Positions 32,966-41,457 of a DNA stretch of 42,614 nt are shown in pieces (positions within the stretch are counted from its first letter, which is position 1; each line of letters opens with the position of its first letter). Source of the stretch: Gemmatimonadaceae bacterium (lineage in GTDB: Bacteria > Gemmatimonadota > Gemmatimonadetes > Gemmatimonadales > Gemmatimonadaceae); contig JACDDZ010000002.1 in NCBI GenBank assembly GCA_013816695.1, positions 1 to 42,614 on the forward strand, given 5' to 3'. Position numbers and translations under genes: made by a program. The notes beneath the pieces are model-generated. The model saw nothing but the letters and a program-made list of their open reading frames with translations. It had not been told where the DNA came from and made no database searches.

Positions 32966-33576
32966 ACGAAATTGTGGCACTTTACAAGAAATCATCTGAC
33001 CCGGCGGAATTTGCGGCCGGATACCTGGGATACCTGACTCGGGTGCTAGCGCAAATGGACACCAAGTCGATTGGGAAGTTCATCGAGGCTCTCGTTGACG
33101 CACGGGAGCGTGGAGCTCGCGTTTATTTCATTGGCAATGGAGGCAGTGCTTCCACTGCCAGTCACTTCGCCAATGATCTGGGGATCGGAACGCGCACCTG
33201 GCACAAGCCACTCCGTGCTGTAAGCCTCTGTGACAACTCGGCAGTTATGACCGCACTCGCGAATGACTACGGGTACTCGGAGATATTCATCCGCCAGCTG
33301 CAAGTGCAGATGTTACCGGGCGATGTCGTGGTCGCGATCTCCGCTTCCGGCAACTCACAGAACATTGTCGACGCAGTTCGGTACGCAAACTCGAATGGCG
33401 CAACGACCGTGGGCTTGACAGGCTTTAGCGGAGGTGAGCTTGGGAAGATCTCCAACCTGGTTGTCCATGCGCCAACGAATGTTGGAGAGTATGGTCCCGC
33501 AGAGGATGTTCACATGATTCTCGACCATCTCGTTGGGGCATTTCTTCTGAACTTTTGCGCGGTGGAACCAGATTGA
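32962..33576 (+). CDS. SIS-domain phosphoheptose isomerase-like (GmhA-type)
   Basis: 204 residues. FIGNGGSASTASHFANDLG and VVAISASGNSQNIVDAVRYA are standard GmhA motifs, and DVHMILDHLVGAFL provides the C-terminal histidine helix. It is closer to canonical GmhA than the SIS gene at 2092. The neighbour at 34270 is a dehydroquinate-synthase-like cyclase, a family that includes enzymes acting on sedoheptulose 7-phosphate, so a C7 sugar phosphate is a reasonable substrate here too. Start GTG; stop overlaps the next TTG. Confidence 0.84.
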   Translation: MNEIVALYKKSSDPAEFAAGYLGYLTRVLAQMDTKSIGKFIEALVDARERGARVYFIGNGGSASTASHFANDLGIGTRTWHKPLRAVSLCDNSAVMTALANDYGYSEIFIRQLQVQMLPGDVVVAISASGNSQNIVDAVRYANSNGATTVGLTGFSGGELGKISNLVVHAPTNVGEYGPAEDVHMILDHLVGAFLLNFCAVEPD

Positions 33577-34289
33577 GCCTTGCGCTTGCCGGACGTCGCG
33601 CTCTGGTAACGGGCGGAACCCGCGGTATTGGTCGTGCTGTCGTTGAGCGCCTGGTGGCGCAGGGTGCCGTCGTCATTGCAACGGGGACAAAGCAGGCAGA
33701 AGTGCCTGCCGGCTGCGAGCTGCGTATCGTGGATTTCGCGGACCGGTCCGCAACGGAAGGATTCGCAGCAGATGTCGAGACACTCAAGATTGACATTCTG
33801 GTCAATAATGCAGGAATAAACAGGATCGCACCATTCGCTGAGATTGCGTCAGAGGATTTTGACAGGGTGCAGGAAGTGAACGTGCGCGCCGCGTTCCTGC
33901 TCTCGCGTTCGGTTTTATCCCACATGCGAAAACAGAAGTGGGGACGTATTGTCAGTATTACCTCGATCTTCGGACTCGTGGGCCGGGAACAGCGTGCATC
34001 ATACTCGGCGAGCAAGTTCGCACTCGATGGGATGACAGTCGCGCTGGCGGCCGAAGTTGCCGCGGATGGAATTCTCGCGAACTGCGTCGCTCCCGGCGTT
34101 ATCGAAACGGACCTGACCCGTCAGGTGCTGGGTGAGGACGGCATCGCCGAAGTCCTGACTCGTGTTCCCATGCGCAGGCTCGGCCGTCCGGAGGAAGTCG
34201 CAGCGCTTGTGGTATGGCTGGCCGGACCCGAAAACACGTTCATCTCAGCGCAGAACATTGCAATCGACGGTGGATACACCCGCGTCTGA
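33573..34289 (+). CDS. SDR-family oxidoreductase (classical, FabG-like)
   Basis: 238 residues from TTG 33573 (TTGA overlap with the isomerase); a TTG at 33555 would add six residues. GTRGIGRAVVERL is the cofactor motif, NNAGINRIAPF and ITSIFGLVGREQRASYSASK (split: ITSIFG, YSASK) give the catalytic serine, tyrosine and lysine, and IAIDGGYTRV ends the protein. All key residues are intact. Its 3' end overlaps the cyclase gene by 20 nt. Probable reductase in the same short pathway as the cyclase and isomerase. Confidence 0.85.
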   Translation: MSLALAGRRALVTGGTRGIGRAVVERLVAQGAVVIATGTKQAEVPAGCELRIVDFADRSATEGFAADVETLKIDILVNNAGINRIAPFAEIASEDFDRVQEVNVRAAFLLSRSVLSHMRKQKWGRIVSITSIFGLVGREQRASYSASKFALDGMTVALAAEVAADGILANCVAPGVIETDLTRQVLGEDGIAEVLTRVPMRRLGRPEEVAALVVWLAGPENTFISAQNIAIDGGYTRV

Positions 34290-35352
34290 TCGCTTCGTCG
34301 TCCAGTCGCACACTGGACCCTACGAAGTCGAGTTCGCTCGCGGCGCCATTTCGCGAATTGCAGGGACGGTACCGGCAAAGTCACACTTCTTCGTTGATGC
34401 AAACGTGGCGAGACTTTACGCGAAGGACCTGCATCATGTAGTTGAGTCATCGTCTGTAATGGTGATCGAGGCTACCGAGGCCAACAAATCCCTGGAACGA
34501 TTCCCCGAGTATGTAGAGCACCTCGTGTCGCAGGGTGTGCGCCGGGGCCAAGTACTGATTGCGATCGGGGGGGGGATAACCCAGGACATCGTTTGCTTTC
34601 TGGCGGCGACGGTTCTGCGAGGAATTCCGTGGTGGTTCTATCCTACCACATTGCTGGCCCAGGCCGATTCGTGTATTGGCTCGAAGAGCTCGATCAACGT
34701 CGGCCGGGCAAAGAACATCGTTGGGACTTTTACTCCACCACGGAGGGTAATCATTGATCCTGCGATGCGCGAAACACTGAATGAGGTGGATGTGCGGTCA
34801 GGGTACGGTGAGATGCTCAAAGTTCATGCGATCGATGGTCCGGATGCTTTCGACAGGATTGCGGCCGACTATCCGAGGCTGGGAGAGCCGACGGTGTTGA
34901 CGCATTATATCCGACGATCACTCGAGATCAAACGGAATCTCATTGAGCAGGATGAGTTCGATCAGGGTCCGCGCAACGTGATGAATTACGGGCATACATT
35001 TGGGCACGCACTGGAATCTGCGACCGATTTTCGGATTCCGCATGGCATTGCAATCAGCATCGGTGCCGACATGGCAAATCATGTTGCTGTCACAATCGGG
35101 AGGATGGACATTGCCCATTACCGGCGAATGCACCCGGTGCTTCGAGCTAACTTTTCCGGATTCGAACGCGAGCCGGTCGGCCTTGACGCGTTCATGCAGG
35201 CGATCGCGAAAGACAAGAAAAATTCGAACGACACTCTGACGCTCATATTACCGGATGACCACGCACGTATCGGACTGGTGCGCTATCCTAATGATGCGCG
35301 CTTTAGGGAGATTTGTCGGCAGTACCTGGAAGACCGCCGATCATGGTTATAA
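34270..35352 (+). CDS. 3-dehydroquinate synthase-like sugar phosphate cyclase
   Basis: 360 residues from GTG 34270; a TTG at 34258 is the alternative, and both lie inside the SDR 3' end. IAIGGGITQDIVCFLAATVLRG (split: IAIGGG 97-102, QDIVCF) is the NAD glycine loop, TTLLAQADSCIGSKSSIN (126-143) the substrate loop, and E181, H242/H246 (YGHTFGHALES) and H258 (HGIAISIG) are the metal ligands. Conserved DHQS has D-S-S-V-G-G-K-T-G; this protein reads DSCIGSKSS. Being far from any shikimate gene, it is more likely a secondary cyclase acting on a ulosonate or heptulose phosphate. The glycine loop is encoded by a run of nine G. Confidence 0.84.
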   Translation: MDTPASDRFVVQSHTGPYEVEFARGAISRIAGTVPAKSHFFVDANVARLYAKDLHHVVESSSVMVIEATEANKSLERFPEYVEHLVSQGVRRGQVLIAIGGGITQDIVCFLAATVLRGIPWWFYPTTLLAQADSCIGSKSSINVGRAKNIVGTFTPPRRVIIDPAMRETLNEVDVRSGYGEMLKVHAIDGPDAFDRIAADYPRLGEPTVLTHYIRRSLEIKRNLIEQDEFDQGPRNVMNYGHTFGHALESATDFRIPHGIAISIGADMANHVAVTIGRMDIAHYRRMHPVLRANFSGFEREPVGLDAFMQAIAKDKKNSNDTLTLILPDDHARIGLVRYPNDARFREICRQYLEDRRSWL

Positions 35353-35361
35353 CCATGATCG
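35338..35361. promoter_or_regulatory. 24-bp perfect palindrome across the cyclase stop codon
   Basis: The half-site CGATCATGGTTA (35338-35349) is followed directly by its reverse complement (35350-35361). In RNA it would form a 10-bp stem with a TATA loop. It overlaps the TAA stop at 35350-35352 and no U-run follows, so it is not a standard terminator. It could be a processing or attenuation hairpin or a protein-binding site in the 67-nt gap before the dehydrogenase gene. Confidence 0.6.
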
Positions 35362-35419
35362 AAGACAGGAAAATCTCAGGACGGATCCTCGGCTTGAACC
35401 TCGCCGCTACCCGCGATAA

Positions 35420-36367
35420 ATGATCCGAACAGGCAATGTTGCGGTCTGCTCAAGGTCGTTTTCCAGTCATCCGATACTTCGCAGCGAACTTCTCGAGCGT
35501 TATCCGGCCGCAACTTTTAACGACAGGGGCGTACAACTCTCAGGTGACGCGCTCGTCGAGTTTCTCAAAGGGCACGATAAGGCTATCACTGCACTCGAAA
35601 AGATCGATGCCGACGTGCTTGCACGCCTTCCCGAGTTAACCGTAATAAGCAAGTACGGGGTCGGCCTTGATATGATTGATCTCGCGGCCATGAATCGGTT
35701 CGGCAAGCGTCTTGGTTGGACGGCAGGTGTGAACCGGCGATCAGTCGCGGAACTGGTCATTTCATTTGCGATTGCGATGCTCCGTCATGTTCCGGCCACT
35801 AGTCGCGAGGTAATGGCCGGATCCTGGCGCCAGCGGGTCGGAGGCCATTTGTCAGGCCGAACTGTTGGCATTATTGGTTGCGGAAATGTCGGACGTGATC
35901 TTGTTCTCCTTCTGAAGCCTTTTGGGTGCCGAGTACTCGCGTATGACATCGTGGACCAGCCTGAGTTTTATGGGGTCCACAACGTCGAAAAGGCAGGATT
36001 GGACGCACTTCTTGAAATGTCGGACATCGTCACGCTCCACGTTCCACTCGATGCGAGCACACGGCGAATGTTGGATCCATCCCGTCTTGCGCGAATGAAA
36101 AAGGGTGCGATCCTTTTAAACCTTGCTCGCGGCGGACTCGTAGATGAAAGGGTGATGAAGGAAATGCTTCGTCAGGGGGATCTGGCGGGGGCGGCGTTCG
36201 ATGTGTTCGAAGTCGAGCCGCCCCTCGATATGGAACTGCTTTCGCTTCCAAATTTTCTTGCCACCCCCCACATCGGGGGAAGTGCAGAAGAAGCCGTGTT
36301 AGCCATGGGTCGGGCGGCTATCGACGGACTCGACATCAATGAAATCCCTGGAATTCCTCCTGGCTGA
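35420..36367 (+). CDS. D-isomer-specific 2-hydroxyacid dehydrogenase
   Basis: 315 residues, phosphoglycerate/lactate dehydrogenase family. The NAD motif is GIIGCGNVGRD (150-160). The catalytic triad is R237 (LARGGLVDE), E266 (DVFEVEPP) and H284 (TPHIGGSAEEA). No C-terminal ACT domain. It is the last small-molecule enzyme of the 19.7-36.4 kb module and may reduce a 2-keto acid or oxidise a 2-hydroxy acid serving as the aldolase or synthase substrate. It is separated from the cyclase by the palindromic gap, and its 3' end overlaps the next gene by 29 nt. Confidence 0.86.
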   Translation: MIRTGNVAVCSRSFSSHPILRSELLERYPAATFNDRGVQLSGDALVEFLKGHDKAITALEKIDADVLARLPELTVISKYGVGLDMIDLAAMNRFGKRLGWTAGVNRRSVAELVISFAIAMLRHVPATSREVMAGSWRQRVGGHLSGRTVGIIGCGNVGRDLVLLLKPFGCRVLAYDIVDQPEFYGVHNVEKAGLDALLEMSDIVTLHVPLDASTRRMLDPSRLARMKKGAILLNLARGGLVDERVMKEMLRQGDLAGAAFDVFEVEPPLDMELLSLPNFLATPHIGGSAEEAVLAMGRAAIDGLDINEIPGIPPG

Positions 36368-38234
36368 GACTGAACAGATATCGGTGCTCACAATTTGGGA
36401 TTCAGGTGAGACCGTGGCTCCCTCTGGTGGAATTACATACACGTGGAACGGATATCAGGAGAGCGGCGAGGTCAGATCTCTCTTCCGTTACGTAGAAAAA
36501 AATGCCGAGCGACTGCGGTCGCGGTACGCGGAGTGGATTCATGACCTTGGGGAGTTTCGAGTCGATGGAATTAGCGTTGTTGAGCATTTGGCGATCTATC
36601 CGGACCTGAGTTACTGGTGGCTCACTCTCCTTGTCGAAAAGAGTCCGTGGAAATCGCCAGCGATCGTCGATGCTGTCCGCTTGCTCGCAGTCGAAGAGAT
36701 TCTGACCGCAATGCGCCCGGTGAAGGTAGTGCTCGTAAGCTCCAACAGTTCTGTGTGCGAATCTATTTCCGGGCTATGCGAGGCCCTAAGAATGGATTTC
36801 AGTTGGCAGCGGCTTACGCCACCCGCCTCATCAAGATGGGGGAAGCGTCGCATTTATCGGTCATTGCCGCCGGTTGCGCGGGGGTTGGTGCACCTCACTC
36901 TGCACGTGTGGGAGCGCTGGCCCTTTCGAAAGGCGGCATTCCCGGGATGGTTTGGCGGAGCTGACACGGTTTTGTTCTGTTCCTACTTTTTCAACATCGA
37001 CGTCAAAGAAGGCGAGCGCGGGAAGTTCAAGAGTCGGTATTGGGGCCGGCTTCCGGAGCTACTTCCGAAAATGAACCTAAAGGGGAATTGGTTGGAACAT
37101 TACCCCCCGCACCCAGCTATCTCCGGCCCAACGCTCGCAAAAGAGTTGGCATCGAAGATTAACGCCAATGGAGTTACCGAAGGGCGGCATGGTTTCGTCG
37201 ACTCTTTCCTGTCAGCCACGGTCATTATCCGAGTGCTGATTAATTGGGTCAAACTGCTTGCTGCAGCGCGCAAGCTGCAACGCGTGTCAGGCGCGTTCCG
37301 TCCGCGTGGATCGCGCGTTTCGCTCTGGCCTTTGATGCGCCATGACTGGTACGAATCCCTCCATGGGGTGGATTGTGTGCGCGCACTGCTTTCCAGGGAA
37401 CTGCTTGATGAAGCAGTTCGCTCTCTGCCAACGCAGAAGAATGGATTCTACCTGTGCGAGAATCACGCGTGGGAGCGGGCATTCATTCAGTCATGGCGGC
37501 GTCACAAACACGGAGTGCTAACAGCAGTTGTGCACGCGACGGTCCGATTCTGGGATCTCCGCTATTTTCATGACTCACGGAGCCTTTCCGGCGCAAACAG
37601 GTTTTCTCTTCCGCAGCCCGACCGGACTGCATTGAACGGAGCGGCGGTTATGGAAGCGTATCGACGCATGGGATACCCCGACGAGCGGCTCGTGACTGTT
37701 GAGGCGCTTCGGTACAATCACCTCAAGTATTCGCGGGGAATGGATTCTGGAATGGAGGGAGGTTCACGAAAAATTCTGATTCTTGGTGATTATGTCCCGA
37801 GCGCGACAGAGAAATTGCTGAAGGTGGTTGCCGATACCGCGCCTCTGTTGCCAGTGTCGTATTCTTATGCGGTCAAGCCACATCCGAGCTGTCAGGTGAA
37901 CCTGACCGAGTACTCCGCGTTTGATCTGCATATTCGGAATGAACCGCTCGACCAAATACTTCGCTCCTACGATATCGCATTTTCAGCTAACTGGACGTCG
38001 GCTGCGGTCGATGCATACGTGGCGGGACTCCCAGTGGTAGTCATGCTTGACGAAACCGAGTTGAATCTCAGCCCGTTGCGTGAGATGCCGGGTGTGCATT
38101 TTGTGAGCGACCCCCGTCAGTTGGCAGAAGCATTAGCATCTATCGCCTCCGACGTCGCGCAGCAAAGCCAGCGCAAGAATCTATTCTTTCTGGATCCGGC
38201 GTTGCCGCGTTGGCAACGGTTGCTTGCGTCGTGA
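36339..38234 (+). CDS. TIGR04326-type surface carbohydrate biosynthesis protein, putative transferase
   Basis: 631 residues, soluble. It resembles the TIGR04326 group of surface carbohydrate biosynthesis proteins known from Leptospira and others. The C-terminal third looks like a GT-B donor domain: KILILGDYVPSATEKLL, a VKPHP motif (KPHP at 513-516), then SANWTSAAVDAYVAGLPVVVM (split: SANWTSAAVDAY, GLPVVVM). An HP motif is the CMP-binding signature of bacterial sialyl- and Kdo-transferase families. A CMP-ulosonate transferase role is therefore attractive but unproven. It overlaps the dehydrogenase gene by 29 nt, so the exact start is uncertain. Confidence 0.7.
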   Translation: MKSLEFLLAETEQISVLTIWDSGETVAPSGGITYTWNGYQESGEVRSLFRYVEKNAERLRSRYAEWIHDLGEFRVDGISVVEHLAIYPDLSYWWLTLLVEKSPWKSPAIVDAVRLLAVEEILTAMRPVKVVLVSSNSSVCESISGLCEALRMDFSWQRLTPPASSRWGKRRIYRSLPPVARGLVHLTLHVWERWPFRKAAFPGWFGGADTVLFCSYFFNIDVKEGERGKFKSRYWGRLPELLPKMNLKGNWLEHYPPHPAISGPTLAKELASKINANGVTEGRHGFVDSFLSATVIIRVLINWVKLLAAARKLQRVSGAFRPRGSRVSLWPLMRHDWYESLHGVDCVRALLSRELLDEAVRSLPTQKNGFYLCENHAWERAFIQSWRRHKHGVLTAVVHATVRFWDLRYFHDSRSLSGANRFSLPQPDRTALNGAAVMEAYRRMGYPDERLVTVEALRYNHLKYSRGMDSGMEGGSRKILILGDYVPSATEKLLKVVADTAPLLPVSYSYAVKPHPSCQVNLTEYSAFDLHIRNEPLDQILRSYDIAFSANWTSAAVDAYVAGLPVVVMLDETELNLSPLREMPGVHFVSDPRQLAEALASIASDVAQQSQRKNLFFLDPALPRWQRLLAS

Positions 38235-39163
38235 ATCGGCGCCCTGTTTTCAGCGTCATTATCAATTGCTACAATGGCGAAAAATATCTTCGCGAAGCAA
38301 TTGACAGCGTATTGGCGCAGACGTTCCAGGATTGGGAACTGATATTCTGGGACAATCAGTCAACTGATGGCAGCGCGGAAATATTCAAGAACTATACCGA
38401 CGCGCGACTTAAATATTTCCATGCGCCTAAGCACACGGTTTTGTACGAGGCGCGAAATTATGCGATCGAAAAGGCCTCCGGCGACTTTTTTGCCTTTCTC
38501 GATGTCGATGACTGGTGGCTGCCGGAAAAACTCGCTCTGCAGCTTCCGCTTTTCGATGATCTGGAAGTGGGCGTTGCCTGCGGCAATTACATCGTTGTAA
38601 GCGAACGCCAGAACAAGCGATGGACAGGGTTCACCAGGCCTATACCCACAGGCTGGGTTCTCAATGAACTGCTCGACTCTTATTTCGTGGGACTGCTCAC
38701 GCTTGTTGTCCGCCGGACTGCATTCGAGTCTCTGAGCTATCCGTGCGATCCGCGGTACCACGTGAGCGGTGACTTTGACCTTGTCGTACGACTTTCACTG
38801 CATTGGAAGATTGCCGCAGTTCAGAAGCCGATTGCATGCTACCGACTGCACGGCGCAAATGAGACGGACAAGCATCGCGCACTTGCTGTTACAGAGCGAA
38901 AACTGTGGTGTTCGGAAGCGAGTGAGAACAAGGAAATCGGGAATACACCAGGATTCCGTCGCTTTGTTGCTGCGGTTCATTATCGAGAAGCGATGAACGA
39001 TTTGATGCGGGGGAACCATCGAGCAGCGTTTCATCTCATGCGACAACTCCCATTGGGTCGCCAAAAAATTAAGCTGGTCGTTGCGCTCGTTTTGCCCCGT
39101 CGTGTCTGGACACTTCGGCACAATCGTCCCGTAGGCCCAGCTGTAAGCGATCTCGGTCAGTGA
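38231..39163 (+). CDS. Glycosyltransferase family 2
   Basis: 310 residues from GTG 38231 (GTGA overlap); an upstream TTG at 38210 would add seven residues. GT-A fold marks are FSVIINCYNGEKYLREAIDSVLAQ (split: FSVIINCYNGEKYL, IDSVLAQ), DNQSTDGS (41-48) and the metal-binding DVDD (91-94), then an acceptor segment with YHVSGDFDLVVRL. No membrane helix is obvious. It is the only textbook glycosyltransferase in the window and should add one residue to the repeat unit at the cytoplasmic membrane. Confidence 0.88.
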   Translation: MNRRPVFSVIINCYNGEKYLREAIDSVLAQTFQDWELIFWDNQSTDGSAEIFKNYTDARLKYFHAPKHTVLYEARNYAIEKASGDFFAFLDVDDWWLPEKLALQLPLFDDLEVGVACGNYIVVSERQNKRWTGFTRPIPTGWVLNELLDSYFVGLLTLVVRRTAFESLSYPCDPRYHVSGDFDLVVRLSLHWKIAAVQKPIACYRLHGANETDKHRALAVTERKLWCSEASENKEIGNTPGFRRFVAAVHYREAMNDLMRGNHRAAFHLMRQLPLGRQKIKLVVALVLPRRVWTLRHNRPVGPAVSDLGQ

Positions 39164-39190
39164 TACAGCAAGTCAACGTGTTCCTTAAGA

Positions 39191-40306
39191 ATGTCTCATA
39201 GCTTCGAGAGCACCTACTCGGGACGGCGCGTACTTGTAACCGGGCACACTGGTTTCAAGGGAACCTGGCTCGCGAGCTGGTTGATCAAGCTTGGCGCGGA
39301 GGTAACCGGAGTGTCGAAGGGCATTCCAACGAGCCCGTCGATGTTCGAAGACCTGGGTCTGTCCTCGAAGTTGAACGATATCCGGCTGGATGTGCGCGAC
39401 CTTGATGCACTCGCGGACATCGTTGGGGAGGGAAAACCAGATTTCATTTTCCATCTGGCTGCCCAGGCCATTGTCTCCACGTCGTACACTGATCCGGTCG
39501 AGACTGTCACGACGAACGCCATTGGCAGTATGAACGTCCTCGAGGCTCTTCGGCGCACACGCCTTCCTTCGGTCGCCGTCATGATCACGAGTGATAAGTG
39601 CTACGAAAATGTAGAGTGGGAGCAGGGTTATCGTGAATCCGATATCCTCGGCGGAAAGGATGTATATAGCGCCTCAAAGGCAGCAGCCGAGATCGTCATC
39701 AGGTCTTACGTACGGTCCTTTTTTCCTGCCGATGGTCCTGCGCGCGTGGTTGTCGGAAGGGCGGGCAACGTGATTGGCGGTGGCGACTGGTCAACCGACC
39801 GAATTGTCCCTGATAGTGTTCGGGCGTGGGGAAAAAATCAGAAGGTCTCCATCCGGAGTCCGAACGCAACGAGGCCGTGGCAGCACGTTTTGGAGCCTCT
39901 GAGCGGTTACCTCCTTCTCGGACAGGCCGCCCGCCACGACGCAAAAGTGCACGGCGAGCCGTTCAACTTCGGCCCAAAGGATGATCAAACCCAGACAGTC
40001 CTCGAACTGTTGAAAGAGCTGAGCACTCATTGGGGGTACGAGTCGGTCGACGACTCCTGTGTGCTGGGTGGTGACCGCAGCTTTCACGAAGCAAACCTGC
40101 TTCGACTGAACTGCGAAAAGGCGCGCTCACAGCTTGGTTGGCAACCTACACTCGATTATCGCGAAGCGGTCGGTCTCGTTGCCGACTGGTATCGCGCGTA
40201 TCAGGACAAGACAGATGACATGTACGAGGTGACTCTTCGTCAGATCGGCGAATACGAAATACTCAGCTCGGAAAGGAACAGGAATGGGGGCAGCGATGGC
40301 CGATAA
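39191..40306 (+). CDS. rfbG: CDP-glucose 4,6-dehydratase
   Basis: 371 residues. GHTGFKG (18-24) replaces the usual SDR GGAGFIG and is diagnostic of CDP-glucose 4,6-dehydratase, as are ITSDKCYEN (132-140) and YSASK (Y159, K163). GGGDWSTDRIVPD and the RPWQHVLEPLSGYL motif are also typical. It converts CDP-glucose into CDP-4-keto-6-deoxyglucose. The partner cytidylyltransferase lies two genes downstream. The DegT gene begins 23 nt inside its 3' end. Confidence 0.93.
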   Translation: MSHSFESTYSGRRVLVTGHTGFKGTWLASWLIKLGAEVTGVSKGIPTSPSMFEDLGLSSKLNDIRLDVRDLDALADIVGEGKPDFIFHLAAQAIVSTSYTDPVETVTTNAIGSMNVLEALRRTRLPSVAVMITSDKCYENVEWEQGYRESDILGGKDVYSASKAAAEIVIRSYVRSFFPADGPARVVVGRAGNVIGGGDWSTDRIVPDSVRAWGKNQKVSIRSPNATRPWQHVLEPLSGYLLLGQAARHDAKVHGEPFNFGPKDDQTQTVLELLKELSTHWGYESVDDSCVLGGDRSFHEANLLRLNCEKARSQLGWQPTLDYREAVGLVADWYRAYQDKTDDMYEVTLRQIGEYEILSSERNRNGGSDGR

Positions 40307-41432
40307 GGCGTCGAAGGTTCGACTCTCGAAATGCGCAATGGGCCCCGGCGAACAAGCTGCCGTCGCAGAGGTTCTGAAGAAAGAATATCTGGGAATGGGT
40401 GAGGAAACGCGTGCGCTCGAGTCCGAGATCGCGGCATATATCGGGGGCGGCCGATCGGTGACGTGCGTTGCAACCGGAACCGCCGCGCTGCAGCTCGCTG
40501 TACAGGGATGCGGCATTGGCCGCGGAGACGAAGTGATCGTGCCATCGCTCACTTTCGTTTCATGTTTTCAGGCAATCGCTGCCACAGGGGCCACTCCAAT
40601 CGCGTGTGAAGTCCTGGCCGAGACTGCGACCATCGATCTCGAGGATGCGGCCAGAAGGATTACGCCGCGCACGCGAGCGATAATGCCGATTCATTATGCG
40701 AGCTTTCTCCCTAATGTTGACGCAATCTATGATTTCGCACGCTCACACAATCTTCGCGTAATCGAGGATGCGGCACACTCCTTCGGCGGAACCCGGGACG
40801 GAGCGAAAATCGGCAGCGTTGGGGATGTGCTTTGCTTCAGCTTCGATGGAATTAAAAACATCACCACCGGGGAAGGTGGCGCGGTCGTTACTTCAGACCC
40901 GGAAGTGCAGCGCATAGTTGAAGACGCTCGCCTGCTGGGCGTGGAGCGCGATACCGCGGCACGCTATCGCGGTGAGCGGAGCTGGGAATTCGATGTTACA
41001 GGCGCAGGCTGGCGCTACCATATGAGTAACATTTTTGCCGCAATCGGCAGGGTTCAGCTTAAACGCCTCGACACCGAGTTTGCGCCGCGCCGGGTTGCTC
41101 TCGCGCAGCAGTATCGTGAGGCGTTGACAGGGGTGACTGGACTCGCGCTGTTCGACAGTAATCTGGGTCCCGTCGTCCCGCACATTCAGCCCGTTCGGAT
41201 CCTCGGCGGCCAGCGGGACCGCGTTCAGAAAGTGCTCGACGAATCCGGCATTGAAACCGGGCTGCACTACAAGCCCAATCACCTGCTCACTGCTTTTGCG
41301 GCGTCAGGAGTATCCCTGCCTGTTACGGAGCGGTTGTATGAAGAACTGTTGACGCTCCCGCTGCACGTCGATCTCACAGCAGACGAAGTATCCCGCGTCA
41401 CCGGGAAACTCATCGAGGCAGTCGCAGCATGA
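40284..41432 (+). CDS. DegT/DnrJ/EryC1/StrS-family aminotransferase
   Basis: 382 residues from ATG 40284 (ATG 40296 is possible). ATGTAALQLAVQGCGIGRGDEV (split: ATGTAALQL, GRGDEVIVPSLTF), EDAAHSFGG (161-169) and FDGIKNITTGEGG with the PLP lysine K191 are standard. Because the lysine is present and the length is normal, it is an aminotransferase, not the lysine-lacking iron-sulphur 3-dehydrase (RfbH) common in CDP-dideoxyhexose pathways. Between rfbG and rfbF, it should give a CDP-4-amino-4,6-dideoxyhexose or the 3-amino isomer. The regiochemistry cannot be read. Confidence 0.88.
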   Translation: MGAAMADKASKVRLSKCAMGPGEQAAVAEVLKKEYLGMGEETRALESEIAAYIGGGRSVTCVATGTAALQLAVQGCGIGRGDEVIVPSLTFVSCFQAIAATGATPIACEVLAETATIDLEDAARRITPRTRAIMPIHYASFLPNVDAIYDFARSHNLRVIEDAAHSFGGTRDGAKIGSVGDVLCFSFDGIKNITTGEGGAVVTSDPEVQRIVEDARLLGVERDTAARYRGERSWEFDVTGAGWRYHMSNIFAAIGRVQLKRLDTEFAPRRVALAQQYREALTGVTGLALFDSNLGPVVPHIQPVRILGGQRDRVQKVLDESGIETGLHYKPNHLLTAFAASGVSLPVTERLYEELLTLPLHVDLTADEVSRVTGKLIEAVAA

Positions 41433-41457
41433 CGCGCTTAACGAAAAGGGAATCGCA

